64,000 nucleotides of DNA, from NCBI GenBank assembly GCA_964369805.1, contig CAYJFM010000001.1:1-64000 (forward strand), written 5' to 3'. Position numbers and translations under genes: made by a program. Origin of the DNA: CAYJHC01 sp964369805. GTDB taxonomy: Bacteria > Bacillota > Clostridia > Peptostreptococcales > Anaerovoracaceae. Under the pieces are notes generated by a model. That model was not told the origin of the DNA. It was given only the letters and a program-made list of their open reading frames with translations, and did not search any database. This document shows positions 25,864 to 35,130 of this stretch, in pieces. Numbering within the stretch: the stretch's first letter is position 1; each line of letters begins with the position of its first letter.

Positions 25864-27660
25864 ATGCTAGAAGCTAAAGACTATGAAGCTTTAAAGTTAG
25901 CTGAAATGAAAGAAGCGGAGATGATTGTTGATAGAATAAACAATGATCCTCATCCAAGTGTAAGATATAAAGAAAGTAGGCCTATTACTGATATCAGACA
26001 CATGTTCAAGACAAGTGTGGAACTATATGGGAATAGAGTTGCATTTAGACATAAGCCAACAAAGCATAGTGAGTATACACCAATAACCTACAAAGAAACA
26101 GATCAAGATGTTGATTCTTTAGGCACAGCTTTGATGAGCCTAGGACTAAAAGGCAAAAAAATAGGAGTTATTGGAGAAAACTCATATAAATGGGCCATAT
26201 CTTATCTTGCAACAGTTTTTGGGCTTGGCGTTGTGGTACCTCTAGATAAAGAGTTAAATAAAAGGGACTTACATAACCTAGTTAAAAGATCAGAAATGTC
26301 GGCTGTAATTTATCAAGACAAGTTTAAAGATGTTTTTGCTGATATTGAAGACTGCCCTCTAGAATATAAGATAAACATGGCTTTAAGCGAAGATAGTGAC
26401 AAAGAACTATCTTTTGATAAGCTACTGGAAAAAGGTAACGAATTATTAAAATCAGGGAATAGAGAGTTTGTGGATGCACAGATTAACAATAAAGAGTTGA
26501 GCATTATTCTATTTACTTCTGGAACAACTGGAATGTCAAAGGGCGTAATGTTGTCTCACCTAAACATTGCTGCTGACTTAATGGTAGCTCCAACGGTGCT
26601 GAAGATATATCAAGAGGACATTTTCTTTTCAGTTTTACCGATACATCACACCTATGAATGCACCTGCGGATTTTTACTGCCTCTATACAAAGGGGCTTCA
26701 ATTGCCTTCTGTGAAGGATTAAAACATGTAGCAAAGAATTTAGGAGAGGTTAAACCGACGATTTTCCTAGGTGTACCAGCCTTATTCGAAGCTCTATATA
26801 AGAAGATCTGGCAAAATGTAAAGAAAAAAGGGAAAGAAGACACTTTAAAGAAAGTAATAAAACTTAATGAGATTACAAAAAAAGTTGGTGTTGATTTAGG
26901 AAATAAATTCTTTAAGGACATTAGAGCGGTATTTGGTGGCAGAATGAGAATAATGATCTGTGGTGGTGCTGCAATTAATCCGGAAGTATTACAGGGGATT
27001 AGAGATTTCGGGATCATGGCTCTTCAGGGCTACGGAATGACAGAATGTGCGCCGCTTGGAGCTCTTAACCCAGACACTGCTCCAAAGAATGGTGCTATTG
27101 GGAGAAAGTTGCCAGGGTTTGATTTGAAAATACACAATCCTAACGAAGAGGGTATTGGAGAAATTTGTGTTCAAGGCGAAAATGTCATGCTTGGTTACTA
27201 CCAAATGGAAGAAGAGACAGCAGAAATTATCAAAGATGGATGGCTTCATACAGGAGACCTTGGATATATGGACGATGAAGGATACGCATATATTACAGGA
27301 AGAGCAAAGAATGTAATAATTACAAAGAATGGAAAAAACGTGTATCCAGAAGAGATAGAGTACAATATTAAGCAAATTCCTTTCGTTCAAGACACAATGG
27401 TATTCGGGGAAGACACAGAAAATGGTCAAGATACACGAATCGTTGCTGCAATTAAAATTGATGATGATGAAGTTGCATTACTATATCCAGAAAAAACTAG
27501 AGATGAAGTAGAGAGCATTCTTAGAGACGAAATAGATAAGATAAATAAAGATGAGCCAATATTCAAAATGATTAGAAGAGTAATCATAAAAGAAAATGAC
27601 TTTGAAAAGAATACAAGTAAAAAAATAAAAAGATTTGCTGACTCAAATAAAGAAAAATAA
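25864..27660 (+). CDS. Long-chain fatty acid--CoA ligase/AMP-dependent synthetase
   Basis: The 598-residue adenylate-forming enzyme has the AMP-binding P-loop ILFTSGTTGMSKGVMLSH (about 218-235), QGYGMTECAPLG near 390, GWLHTGDLGYMDDEGY near 455-470 and the catalytic region ITKNGKNVYPEEIE near 485. Likely reaction: ATP-dependent activation of a fatty acid to acyl-CoA, as in the FAA1-like branch. The ATG at 25864 follows GGAGGG; an ATG four codons earlier lies within that site. It is soluble or peripheral, with no membrane segment. Confidence 0.9.
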   Translation: MLEAKDYEALKLAEMKEAEMIVDRINNDPHPSVRYKESRPITDIRHMFKTSVELYGNRVAFRHKPTKHSEYTPITYKETDQDVDSLGTALMSLGLKGKKIGVIGENSYKWAISYLATVFGLGVVVPLDKELNKRDLHNLVKRSEMSAVIYQDKFKDVFADIEDCPLEYKINMALSEDSDKELSFDKLLEKGNELLKSGNREFVDAQINNKELSIILFTSGTTGMSKGVMLSHLNIAADLMVAPTVLKIYQEDIFFSVLPIHHTYECTCGFLLPLYKGASIAFCEGLKHVAKNLGEVKPTIFLGVPALFEALYKKIWQNVKKKGKEDTLKKVIKLNEITKKVGVDLGNKFFKDIRAVFGGRMRIMICGGAAINPEVLQGIRDFGIMALQGYGMTECAPLGALNPDTAPKNGAIGRKLPGFDLKIHNPNEEGIGEICVQGENVMLGYYQMEEETAEIIKDGWLHTGDLGYMDDEGYAYITGRAKNVIITKNGKNVYPEEIEYNIKQIPFVQDTMVFGEDTENGQDTRIVAAIKIDDDEVALLYPEKTRDEVESILRDEIDKINKDEPIFKMIRRVIIKENDFEKNTSKKIKRFADSNKEK

Positions 27661-27709
27661 TATAGCATTGACAAACAGTAATAACTAATTAAATTAGAGA
27701 GGGGATTTT

Positions 27710-28795
27710 ATGGGGAACTATCCAAGAGTAAATGTAGACCTGGAAAAATTCAGAAGTAATGTTTTAGAAATAACTAGAAGGTGCGAAGAGCAAGGCATTA
27801 AAGTTGCAGGAGTTATTAAAGGCTATACAGGGATACCAGAGGTTACAAAAGAATTTGAAATTGGAGGCGCAACGCAGCTTGCATCATCAAGAATGGAACA
27901 ACTTGAAGCAGCAAAAGAAGCTGGAGTCACAGTTCCACTGATGGCAATAAGGTTACCTATGTTATCTGAAGTAGAAGAAGTTATACGAATTACAGACATT
28001 AGCTTAAATAGTGAAATAGAAGTAATTAGGGCTTTGAATAGGGAAGCAAAAAAGCAAGGTAAGATTCATAAAATAGTAATCATGGCAGACTTAGGCGACT
28101 TAAGAGAAGGGTATTGGAACAAGAATGAACTTATCACAGTAGCCCTAGAGGTTGAGAAGGACTTAGAGAGCTTAGAGTTAGCTGGCGTTGGTACAAACCT
28201 TGGATGTTACGGATCTATTTTAGCTACTGAAGAAAAACTAGATGAGCTGGTTGTTATTGCAGAAGCAATAGAAGAAAGAATTGGAAGAGAACTTGAAATT
28301 ATTTCTGGTGGCGCTACATCATCAATTATGAGAATACTAGATGGAGATATGCCTAAAAAAATTAATCATCTTCGAATAGGAGAGGGAATTATCTTGAGTA
28401 GAGATGCCCAAGAACTTTATGGATATGATATGAGCTTTATGAACCTGGACTGTTTTGTGCTTGAAGCTGAAGTGGTAGAAGTAAAAGATAAACCAAGCCA
28501 TCCTGTTGGTGAAATAGGCTATGATGCTTTTGGAAAGGCTCAGGTATACGAAGACATTGGAGTTAGAAAAAAAGCAATTGTTGCAGTAGGAAAAGTTGAC
28601 TATGGCGACGTAGAGAGCATTTTCCCTAGGAAAAAAGGTGTGAATATTTTAGGTGCTTCAAGTGACCACACAATATTGGACATTGAAGAGGCTGAAGAAA
28701 ATATAAAAGTAGGGGATATAATTAAATTTGACCTCTGCTATGCAAGTATAGTTTATGTAACAAATTGCCCTAATGTAAAAATCACTTTTGCGTAG
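27710..28795 (+). CDS. Alanine/ornithine racemase-family PLP enzyme
   Basis: The 361-residue protein belongs to the fold-type III (alanine racemase-like) enzymes in the branch that includes ornithine racemase (Orr) of amino-acid-fermenting Clostridia. The N-terminal PLP lysine lies in VAGVIKGYTG (about residues 32-41). The barrel includes DLGDLREGYW and the PLP-phosphate segment ISGGATSSIMRIL near 200; the C-terminal beta domain ends ITFA. Known Orr converts L- to D-ornithine for oxidative or reductive ornithine breakdown. The other genes of that pathway are not nearby, so the substrate is uncertain. Confidence 0.78.
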   Translation: MGNYPRVNVDLEKFRSNVLEITRRCEEQGIKVAGVIKGYTGIPEVTKEFEIGGATQLASSRMEQLEAAKEAGVTVPLMAIRLPMLSEVEEVIRITDISLNSEIEVIRALNREAKKQGKIHKIVIMADLGDLREGYWNKNELITVALEVEKDLESLELAGVGTNLGCYGSILATEEKLDELVVIAEAIEERIGRELEIISGGATSSIMRILDGDMPKKINHLRIGEGIILSRDAQELYGYDMSFMNLDCFVLEAEVVEVKDKPSHPVGEIGYDAFGKAQVYEDIGVRKKAIVAVGKVDYGDVESIFPRKKGVNILGASSDHTILDIEEAEENIKVGDIIKFDLCYASIVYVTNCPNVKITFA

Positions 28796-28850
28796 AAGGA
28801 AATTTACATATAAAAGCAAATGAAAATTGGATAAAAGAAAAGGAGAAAAT

Positions 28851-29345
28851 ATGTCAGAATCAGTACTATTAACCAGAGAAGGATTTGAAAAGATAAAGGA
28901 AGAGCACGAAGAACTTGTTGCTGTTAGAAGAGGGGAAGTTGCTCAGAGGATTAAAGAAGCAAGAGAACATGGTGATATTTCTGAAAATGCTGAATATGAT
29001 GCTGCGAAAAATGAGCAAGCTGAGCTTGAAGAGAAAATTAAAAAACTTGAAGATATGATGCGTAAGGCAGAAATTATTGAAGAGAGCAAGCAAAGCAGAG
29101 GAAAGGTAAACCTAGGCAGTGCTGTTAAAGTAAAGGTAACTGGTGGGGCTGAAGAATATGAAGCTGAATATACAATTGTAGGTACAATCGAAGCTGATCC
29201 AAGAGAAGGAAAAATATCTAATGAATGTGCAGTTGGTGCAGCTTTAGTAGGCAGAAAAATTGGAGAAATTTTAGAAGTAGAAGCTCCAGCAGGTAAGAGA
29301 CAATATGAAATCTTAGGAATAAATAAAAGTACAAAGAAATCATAA
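28851..29345 (+). CDS. greA: Transcription elongation factor GreA
   Basis: The 164-residue protein has an N-terminal coiled coil (about 10-75), with the acidic tip REHGDISENAEYDAAKNEQ carrying the Asp/Glu pair that reaches the polymerase active site, and a C-terminal FKBP-like domain (ISNECAVGAALVGRKIGE). It rescues backtracked RNA polymerase by transcript cleavage. The ATG at 28851 follows AAAGGAG; the in-frame TTG eight codons earlier has no ribosome site. greA next to lysS is a common Firmicutes arrangement. Confidence 0.94.
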   Translation: MSESVLLTREGFEKIKEEHEELVAVRRGEVAQRIKEAREHGDISENAEYDAAKNEQAELEEKIKKLEDMMRKAEIIEESKQSRGKVNLGSAVKVKVTGGAEEYEAEYTIVGTIEADPREGKISNECAVGAALVGRKIGEILEVEAPAGKRQYEILGINKSTKKS

Positions 29346-29393
29346 CGGCATCTAAGTTTAGGCAGAATAAGAGAATATAGTAGGGAGAAAAAA

Positions 29394-30929
29394 ATGAGCA
29401 ACAAAACAAATACGGTTGAAGAGCATGAAATAGAATTAACTCAAGATGATATTAATGAGCAGAGTAGAATCAGAAGAGAAAAACTTAAAGAACTTCAAGA
29501 GGCAGGCAGAAACCCATTCTTAATAGAAAACTGGAATGTAACTGCATTTAGTCAAAGCACAAAAAATGACTTTGAAAAAATGGAAGGCAAAACAGTGTCT
29601 ATGGCAGGTAGAATGATGGCCAACAGACATATGGGGAAGGCTTCTTTCGCAGATATCCAAGATAAAGAAGGTAGAATTCAGCTATATGTTAGACAAGATG
29701 CAATTGGTCCAGAAGAATATAAATGGTTCACAACTTATGATATAGGCGATATAATGGGAATTGAAGGCGAAGTTTTCAAAACTAAGCACGGAGAAATATC
29801 TATCAAAGTTTCTAAGCTAGTGCTTCTGTCTAAGTCTTTACAAGTACTACCAAACAAATGGCAGGGACTAAAAGATACAGATATTAGATATAGACAAAGA
29901 TACACAGACCTTATAATGAATCCAGATGTTAAAGCAACTTTTGTAAAAAGATCACAGATAATAAAAGAAATCAAAAAAGTTCTAGAAGACGATTTTGGAT
30001 ATCTAGAAGTAGATACACCAATTCTTACAACAATTGCAGGAGGGGCAAACGCTAGACCATTTGAAACTCACCATAATACATTGAACCTAGACATGAAGAT
30101 GAGGATTTCAAACGAACTATATCTAAAAAGACTTACAGTTGGTGGATTAGACAGAGTTTATGAAATGGGCAAAATGTTTAGAAATGAAGGAATGGACAGA
30201 AACCATAACCCTGAATTCACATCAATGGAATGCTATATGGCATATGGTGACATGGATGATATGATAACAGTAACTGAGCAAGTTGTATCAAAAGCAGCAC
30301 TTGCGGCAACAGGTTCTATGGTTATTGAGTATCAAGGAAAGAAATTTGACTTAACTCCTCCTTGGAATAGAATTGACATGGCTGATGCTGTAAAGGAAAT
30401 TACTGGTGTGGACTTTGCTACTATAGTAACTGATGAAGAAGCTAGGGCAGCAGCTATCGCGAAGGGTATGGACAAAGATGATGTTAAGGGGCTAACAAGA
30501 GGTAAGGTTCTTGCAGAAATGTTTGAAGAATACTGTGAAGAAGCTCCAGGATACTTAGATGGACCAGTATTTGTAACAGGGCACCCAGTAGAAATCTCAC
30601 CACTTTCAAAGAGGGACCCAGAAGATCCAAGGAAAACAAGAAGATTTGAAGCTTATGTTAACTGCTGGGAAATTGCAAATGCCTTTTCTGAGCTTAATGA
30701 TCCAATCGACCAATATGAAAGATTCAAAGAGCAACAATCACAACTTGACGCAGGTGAAGATGATGAAGCCCACCCAATGGATGAAGATTTCGTAAATGCA
30801 TTAGAAGTAGGCTTACCACCTACAGGTGGACTTGGAATAGGAATTGATAGAGTAATAATGCTTATTACAGATTCAGCAAGCATTAGAGATATCATACTGT
30901 TCCCGACAATGAAGCCGATTGATAAATAA
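29394..30929 (+). CDS. lysS: Lysine--tRNA ligase (class II)
   Basis: The 511-residue protein has an N-terminal OB-fold (about 65-165) and a class II core. Motif 1 lies around 190-215 (KEVLEDDFGYLEVDTPIL), motif 2 near FRNEGMDRNHNPEFTSME (about 262-279), and motif 3 near GLPPTGGLGIGIDRV (about 477-491). It charges tRNA-Lys. It sits 48 bp downstream of greA, with GGGAG before the ATG, and is followed by a strong hairpin and asnS. Confidence 0.96.
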   Translation: MSNKTNTVEEHEIELTQDDINEQSRIRREKLKELQEAGRNPFLIENWNVTAFSQSTKNDFEKMEGKTVSMAGRMMANRHMGKASFADIQDKEGRIQLYVRQDAIGPEEYKWFTTYDIGDIMGIEGEVFKTKHGEISIKVSKLVLLSKSLQVLPNKWQGLKDTDIRYRQRYTDLIMNPDVKATFVKRSQIIKEIKKVLEDDFGYLEVDTPILTTIAGGANARPFETHHNTLNLDMKMRISNELYLKRLTVGGLDRVYEMGKMFRNEGMDRNHNPEFTSMECYMAYGDMDDMITVTEQVVSKAALAATGSMVIEYQGKKFDLTPPWNRIDMADAVKEITGVDFATIVTDEEARAAAIAKGMDKDDVKGLTRGKVLAEMFEEYCEEAPGYLDGPVFVTGHPVEISPLSKRDPEDPRKTRRFEAYVNCWEIANAFSELNDPIDQYERFKEQQSQLDAGEDDEAHPMDEDFVNALEVGLPPTGGLGIGIDRVIMLITDSASIRDIILFPTMKPIDK

Positions 30930-30951
30930 GAAATATAATATAAAACATACT

Positions 30952-30984
30952 AAACTTAGCCCTACTAATTATAGGGCTAAGTTT
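30952..30984 (+). other. Strong hairpin between lysS and asnS
   Basis: Perfect 12-bp arms AAACTTAGCCCT and AGGGCTAAGTTT flank a 9-nt loop. No T-run follows, so it may be a weak terminator, an RNA-processing or stability element, or a regulator of asnS. I saw no T-box features. Confidence 0.6.
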
Positions 30985-31010
30985 AACTAGTTATTACAGG
31001 AGGAAATAAA

Positions 31011-32411
31011 ATGACAGAAACTAAGGCTATTGATATAAAAACCTTATATAGAAACAGCGAGGAATACGCAGATAAAACTATTCTAATTGAAGGTTGGGTT
31101 AGGAATAATAGAGCATCAAATAAATTTGGCTTCTTTGAAATTAACGATGGCTCTTTTTTTAAAGCAGTTCAAGTAGTATACGAAGAAGATCTTGAGAATT
31201 TTCAAGAAATTTCAAAAGTACATCTAGCAACTGCACTGAGAATTAAAGGAAAGTTTATCCTTACCCCAGATGCTAAGCAACCTTTTGAAATTAAAGCTGA
31301 GGAAGTTACAATAGAAGCTGGATCAGATGCGGATTATCCACTGCAAAACAAGAGACACTCAATGGAATACTTGAGAGAAATAGCACATTTAAGACCAAGA
31401 AGTAATACCTTTGCAGCTGTATTTAGAGTAAGATCTTTAGCGGCTCACGCTATTCATAGCTTCTTTCAAGAGAAAGGCTTTGTTTATGTAAATACACCGA
31501 TTATCACAGAAAGTGATGCGGAAGGTGCTGGAGAAATGTTTAAAGTTACTACTTTAGATTTTGATAGCGTGCCAAGAACTGAAGAAGGAGAGATTAATTA
31601 CAAAGAGGATTTCTTTGGTAAGAAAACTTGTTTAACAGTAAGCGGCCAGCTTGAAGGTGAGATTTTTGCTATGGCATTTAAAGATATTTATACTTTCGGC
31701 CCTACATTTAGAGCGGAAAACTCAAATACAGCAAGACATGCTTCTGAATTTTGGATGATTGAACCAGAAATGGCTTTTGCGGATTTAGCTAAAAATACAG
31801 AAGTTGCTGAAGAGATGATTAAATACATTATTAACTATGTAATAAAACATGCACCTGAAGAAATGAATTTCTTTAATAGCTTCGTTGATAAAGGCCTTCT
31901 TGAAAGGTTAAATAACGTAGCTACATCAGATTTTGAAAGAGTAACGTATACAAAGGCAGTAGAAATTCTTCAAAAATCAGGAAAAGATTTTCAATATCCA
32001 GTTGAGTGGGGAATTGATCTTCAAACAGAGCATGAAAGATACTTAACCGAAGAAGTATACAAGAAACCTATCTTTGTAATTGATTATCCAAAAGATATTA
32101 AAGCTTTCTATATGAGATTAAATGACGATGGAAAAACTGTAGCAGCTTGTGACTTGCTAGTGCCAGGAGTTGGAGAAATCATTGGAGGATCCCAAAGAGA
32201 AGAAAGATATGATCTATTAAAAACTAGAATGGAAGAGGTTGGAATTGATCCTGAAGAATACTGGTGGTATATGGAGCTTAGAAAGTATGGCGGAGTAAAG
32301 CATGCTGGATTTGGACTGGGATTTGAGAGAATAATAATGTACATTACAGGAATGGGAAATATTAGAGATGTAATTCCATTCCCAAGAACTCCAAAATCAG
32401 CAGAATTTTAG
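31011..32411 (+). CDS. asnS: Asparagine--tRNA ligase
   Basis: The 466-residue class IIb synthetase has an N-terminal anticodon-binding OB-fold (about 15-110) containing GWVRNNRASNKFGFFEIN. The catalytic core includes FTFGPTFRAENSNTARHASEF (motif 2 region, about 228-250) and a C-terminal motif 3 GFGLGFERIIMYITGM. The AsnRS-type motif 2 and the short overall length separate it from bacterial AspRS. AGGAGG precedes the ATG. Gene order is greA-lysS-asnS. Confidence 0.95.
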   Translation: MTETKAIDIKTLYRNSEEYADKTILIEGWVRNNRASNKFGFFEINDGSFFKAVQVVYEEDLENFQEISKVHLATALRIKGKFILTPDAKQPFEIKAEEVTIEAGSDADYPLQNKRHSMEYLREIAHLRPRSNTFAAVFRVRSLAAHAIHSFFQEKGFVYVNTPIITESDAEGAGEMFKVTTLDFDSVPRTEEGEINYKEDFFGKKTCLTVSGQLEGEIFAMAFKDIYTFGPTFRAENSNTARHASEFWMIEPEMAFADLAKNTEVAEEMIKYIINYVIKHAPEEMNFFNSFVDKGLLERLNNVATSDFERVTYTKAVEILQKSGKDFQYPVEWGIDLQTEHERYLTEEVYKKPIFVIDYPKDIKAFYMRLNDDGKTVAACDLLVPGVGEIIGGSQREERYDLLKTRMEEVGIDPEEYWWYMELRKYGGVKHAGFGLGFERIIMYITGMGNIRDVIPFPRTPKSAEF

Positions 32412-32439
32412 AATTAGGAATATTAAAGGAGATAGTGAA

Positions 32440-32874
32440 ATGAAAACTGCTACTCTAATAGCTAAAGAAGGGATAACAAAAGCTCTAAAAACAGCGCTGA
32501 TGCTTCTTAAGATAATGGTACCAATATATATTCTTGTTACAATCTTTAAATATTCAGTAGCAATGGAGTGGACCTCGAAAATAATGGAACCATTAATGAA
32601 GGTTTTTAACCTGCCACCTGAGGCCGCGGTACCAATTATTGCAGGAATTTTTACGGATGAATATGGAGTTATTGCAGGCATTAGATCCTTTGACTTTACG
32701 TCTGCAACTATAACAACTATAGCGATGATAAGCCTAATGGCACATTCACTGCCAGTTGAATCTGTACTTGCTCAAAAAATTGGATATCCAGCAGGAAAAA
32801 TTATAGCACTGAGAGTTTCAATGGCTATAGTTACTGGACTAATTGTAGGTTGGATGGGGGTGCTCATATCATGA
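32440..32874 (+). CDS. Nucleoside-recognition (Gate) domain membrane protein, first of a pair
   Basis: The 144-residue membrane protein has about four helices and the Gate-domain block VPIIAGIFTDEYGVIAG (about 63-79). Single Gate-domain proteins such as these occur as adjacent pairs that probably form one heteromeric membrane complex; SpmA/SpmB and YjiG/YjiH are better known examples. Transport substrate unknown. Its stop overlaps the start of the next gene (ATGA), pointing to coupled translation. Confidence 0.8.
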   Translation: MKTATLIAKEGITKALKTALMLLKIMVPIYILVTIFKYSVAMEWTSKIMEPLMKVFNLPPEAAVPIIAGIFTDEYGVIAGIRSFDFTSATITTIAMISLMAHSLPVESVLAQKIGYPAGKIIALRVSMAIVTGLIVGWMGVLIS

Positions 32875-33350
32875 TAAAAAGTTGGGATTTTATTTTTAAC
32901 GAAATGTTAAATGGTGTAGTTTCAATGGTTCTTACTCTTCTTGCTATTTTGGTGCCACTATTCATAGTTATTGAAGTGTTAGTGTACTTTAATCTAATTG
33001 AAAAGCTAGCAAAAAAAATGACATGGTTTGCTAAGTTAATCAAAACGGAAGAAAAGGCGATATTCCCACTTCTAGTAGGACTTGTGATGGGTGTAACATA
33101 TGGAGCAGGAACTTTAATTGAACTGAACAAAAAAGAACCTTTATCGCAAAGAGACTTTACAATTATAGGAATATTCATGTATATGTGTCATGGGCTGATT
33201 GAAACAGTAGTTATCTTCGCGGTGATAGGAGCAAATATTTGGGTGATTTCCATAGGGCGATTATTAATTGCCTTAGTGATTACAATGGTTCTGGCAAGAA
33301 TGAAATTTGTTAGAGACCTATCAGATGAGCCTGTGTCAATAAATTTATAG
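32871..33350 (+). CDS. Nucleoside-recognition (Gate) domain membrane protein, second of a pair
   Basis: The 159-residue membrane protein has VLTLLAILVPLFIVIEVL near the N-terminus, the Gate block LLVGLVMGVTYGAGTLIEL (about 61-79) and CHGLIETVVIFAVIGANIW near 103-121. The ATG at 32871 overlaps the preceding stop as ATGA, with GGGGGTG upstream. Together with its partner it probably forms a small transporter or channel of unknown substrate. Confidence 0.8.
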   Translation: MIKSWDFIFNEMLNGVVSMVLTLLAILVPLFIVIEVLVYFNLIEKLAKKMTWFAKLIKTEEKAIFPLLVGLVMGVTYGAGTLIELNKKEPLSQRDFTIIGIFMYMCHGLIETVVIFAVIGANIWVISIGRLLIALVITMVLARMKFVRDLSDEPVSINL

Positions 33351-33440
33351 AAAATACTGAATTTAAATGCAAGGCAAGTGGAGTGGAGATATATTTTTTC
33401 ACTCCTTTGCTATTTCATAAGGTTTCTTGGTATATAGCTT

Positions 33441-33473
33441 AAACTTGTGCTAGTTCAGCACATAAGTTTTTAT
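33441..33473 (+). terminator. Terminator before the Fur-Znu operon
   Basis: AAACTT-GTGCT pairs with AGCAC-AT-AAGTTT (2-nt bulge), followed by a short T-run. A weaker hairpin (GGAGTG/CACTCC) lies upstream at 33374-33410. Both follow the Gate-domain pair. Confidence 0.55.
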
Positions 33474-33494
33474 ATAGATATATTAAATTCAAGC

Positions 33495-33543
33495 TTGATA
33501 AAAATATAAAGTTAGTATATACTAACTGCGAGAATGATTCGCA
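33495..33543 (+). promoter_or_regulatory. Promoter with perfect 16-bp palindromic operator, Fur-Znu operon
   Basis: TTGATA (33495-33500) and TATACT (33518-33523) are 17 bp apart. The perfect palindrome GTTAGTATATACTAAC (33511-33526) covers the -10, with the same geometry as at the flavodoxin operon. A second inverted repeat, TGCGA-N7-TCGCA (33527-33543), abuts it; its core GAATGATTC recalls Fur-box sequence. Confidence 0.8.
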
Positions 33544-33564
33544 AATTTGATGAAAGGAATCGAT

Positions 33565-33969
33565 ATGGGTAAGTATCACACAGAACAGAGAAATACGTTA
33601 TTATCTTTTTTTGAGCAAAATAGCCATAATAGCTATTCAGCACGTGAGATTCTATCTGCAATTCCAAATGAAGGAATTAGCTTAAGCTCTATTTATAGAA
33701 ACCTAAAAGCAATGGAAACCGAAGGAATCATATGCAAAACTAATGATCCAAAGCAATCGGAAGCAAGATACCATTATTTAAAGTCCAACAATTGTATTGG
33801 AGTTATCCACCTAAAATGTGAAACTTGTGATCAGATATATCATTTAAATCCGCATGTATCCGATTTGATTTTCACTTTTGCTAAAGGGGATTTAGACTTT
33901 ATTTTAAACCAAGCTGGAGCCTTTCTTTATGGAAGATGTAGTAATTGTTCTCAAGTTGATAGTAATTAG
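33565..33969 (+). CDS. Fur family metalloregulator
   Basis: The 134-residue protein has a winged-helix DNA-binding half (about 1-75, with SLSSIYRNLKAMETEGII) and a dimerisation half with two CxxC pairs (CETC near 93, CSNC near 127) that bind structural zinc, as in Fur, Zur and PerR. It is the first gene of the metal-import operon, so it may act as its own metal sensor (Zur or Fur type). The ATG at 33565 follows AAAGGAA; the upstream TTG/ATG frame would overlap the ribosome site. Whether it binds GTTAG-N6-CTAAC or the neighbouring TGCGA repeat is not known. Confidence 0.88.
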   Translation: MGKYHTEQRNTLLSFFEQNSHNSYSAREILSAIPNEGISLSSIYRNLKAMETEGIICKTNDPKQSEARYHYLKSNNCIGVIHLKCETCDQIYHLNPHVSDLIFTFAKGDLDFILNQAGAFLYGRCSNCSQVDSN

Positions 33970-33993
33970 ACAAAAGAAAGAAGGATATCAGTT

Positions 33994-35055
33994 ATGAAGT
34001 TTAAAAGTTTAGGAGCATTAATTTTAGTGGCAGTAATGGTATTGTCTGGTTGTTCTCAAGAATCAGACAATAGCAGTGAGTATAGCATTGTTGTCTCTAC
34101 ATTTCATGAATATGATTGGGTTATGGAAGTTTTAGGTGAAGAAAGAGACAGTTTTGAAGTCACTTTAATTACAGATTCAGGGGATGACTTGCACAGTTAT
34201 GCTCCAACTGCAGCGGATATTGCTACTATAGGATCTGCAGATTTATTTATATATAATGGTGGGCATTCCCATTCTTGGGTAGCAGATGTCATTGCTGAGC
34301 CAACTAATGAAAACTTCCGTTCATTAAATGTAGTGGAGAGCTTAGGTGATGCTGTTAAACCAGAAGTAGCTGTTGATGGCATGCAAATTGATAGTGCTGA
34401 AGATGACCACGATCACAGTGAAGAAGCTCACGATCATGAGGAAGATGACCACGATCACAGTGAAGAGACTCACGATCATGAGGAAGATGACCATGGCCAC
34501 AGCGAGGAGGCTAATGCGCATGATGATGAGCATGTTTGGATGTCCCTACATAATGCAATGACAGCTTGTGAAGTTTTAGCAGAAGAAATTGGTGCTCTTG
34601 ATGCAGAAAATGCAGATATTTATGTAGAAAACGCAAATGCGTATATTCAAACATTATCAGCACTAGATCAGGATTACAAAGATGTAATTGCAGAAGCCGA
34701 AAAAGATACATTAATTTTTGCAGATAGATTCCCGTTCTTATATTTGATGGACGATTATGACATCGAATATTTTGCTGCATTCCAAGGTTGTTCTACTGAA
34801 ACAGAGGCAAGTTTTGAAACTGTTACCTTCTTGGCAGAAAAGGTTAATGCACTAGACGTTGATGAACTATTGATTATGGAGGGCGGCTTAGTAGAGCTTG
34901 CGGAAACTGTAAATAGCAGTAGCGATAAACAAAATTGTGAAATCCTAACTTTGAACTCTATGCAGGCTGTATCTCAAGAGGATATTGACGCCGGCGCGAC
35001 TTATTATAAGTATATGGAAGAAAACTTAGAGGTTATTAAAAAAGCACTTAATTAA
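33994..35055 (+). CDS. ZnuA-like metal-binding lipoprotein of ABC importer
   Basis: The 353-residue lipoprotein has a signal peptide with lipobox LSGC (Cys about residue 20) and the cluster A-I (ZnuA/TroA) substrate-binding fold: DLHSYAPTAADIATIGSADLF near 65-85 and ADRFPFLYLMDDYDIEY near 248. Between the lobes lies a His/Asp/Glu-rich loop (about 135-177) made of tandem DDHDHSEE repeats, typical of zinc-binding ZnuA proteins. It captures Zn2+ (or Mn2+/Fe2+) outside the membrane and delivers it to the permease. It is followed by ATPase, permease and lipoprotein genes. Confidence 0.92.
   Translation: MKFKSLGALILVAVMVLSGCSQESDNSSEYSIVVSTFHEYDWVMEVLGEERDSFEVTLITDSGDDLHSYAPTAADIATIGSADLFIYNGGHSHSWVADVIAEPTNENFRSLNVVESLGDAVKPEVAVDGMQIDSAEDDHDHSEEAHDHEEDDHDHSEETHDHEEDDHGHSEEANAHDDEHVWMSLHNAMTACEVLAEEIGALDAENADIYVENANAYIQTLSALDQDYKDVIAEAEKDTLIFADRFPFLYLMDDYDIEYFAAFQGCSTETEASFETVTFLAEKVNALDVDELLIMEGGLVELAETVNSSSDKQNCEILTLNSMQAVSQEDIDAGATYYKYMEENLEVIKKALN
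34399..34524 (+). repeat. 42-bp tandem repeat coding for the His-rich loop
   Basis: Units 34399-34440 and 34441-34482 differ at very few bases, and a third, decayed unit runs to about 34524. Each encodes 14 residues of the type EDDHDHSEExHDHE. Confidence 0.85.
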
Positions 35056-35130
35056 AATGCCGGCAAACCTGACATTTTTGAATATAAAATTATGACGAAG
35101 ATTCAAGTTGTCGTTAGAAAGGAACTGTAA

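Noticed and set aside
30930..31010. T-box leader before asnS
   Set aside because: The spacer is only about 80 bp and has one hairpin without a T-box sequence or specifier stem.
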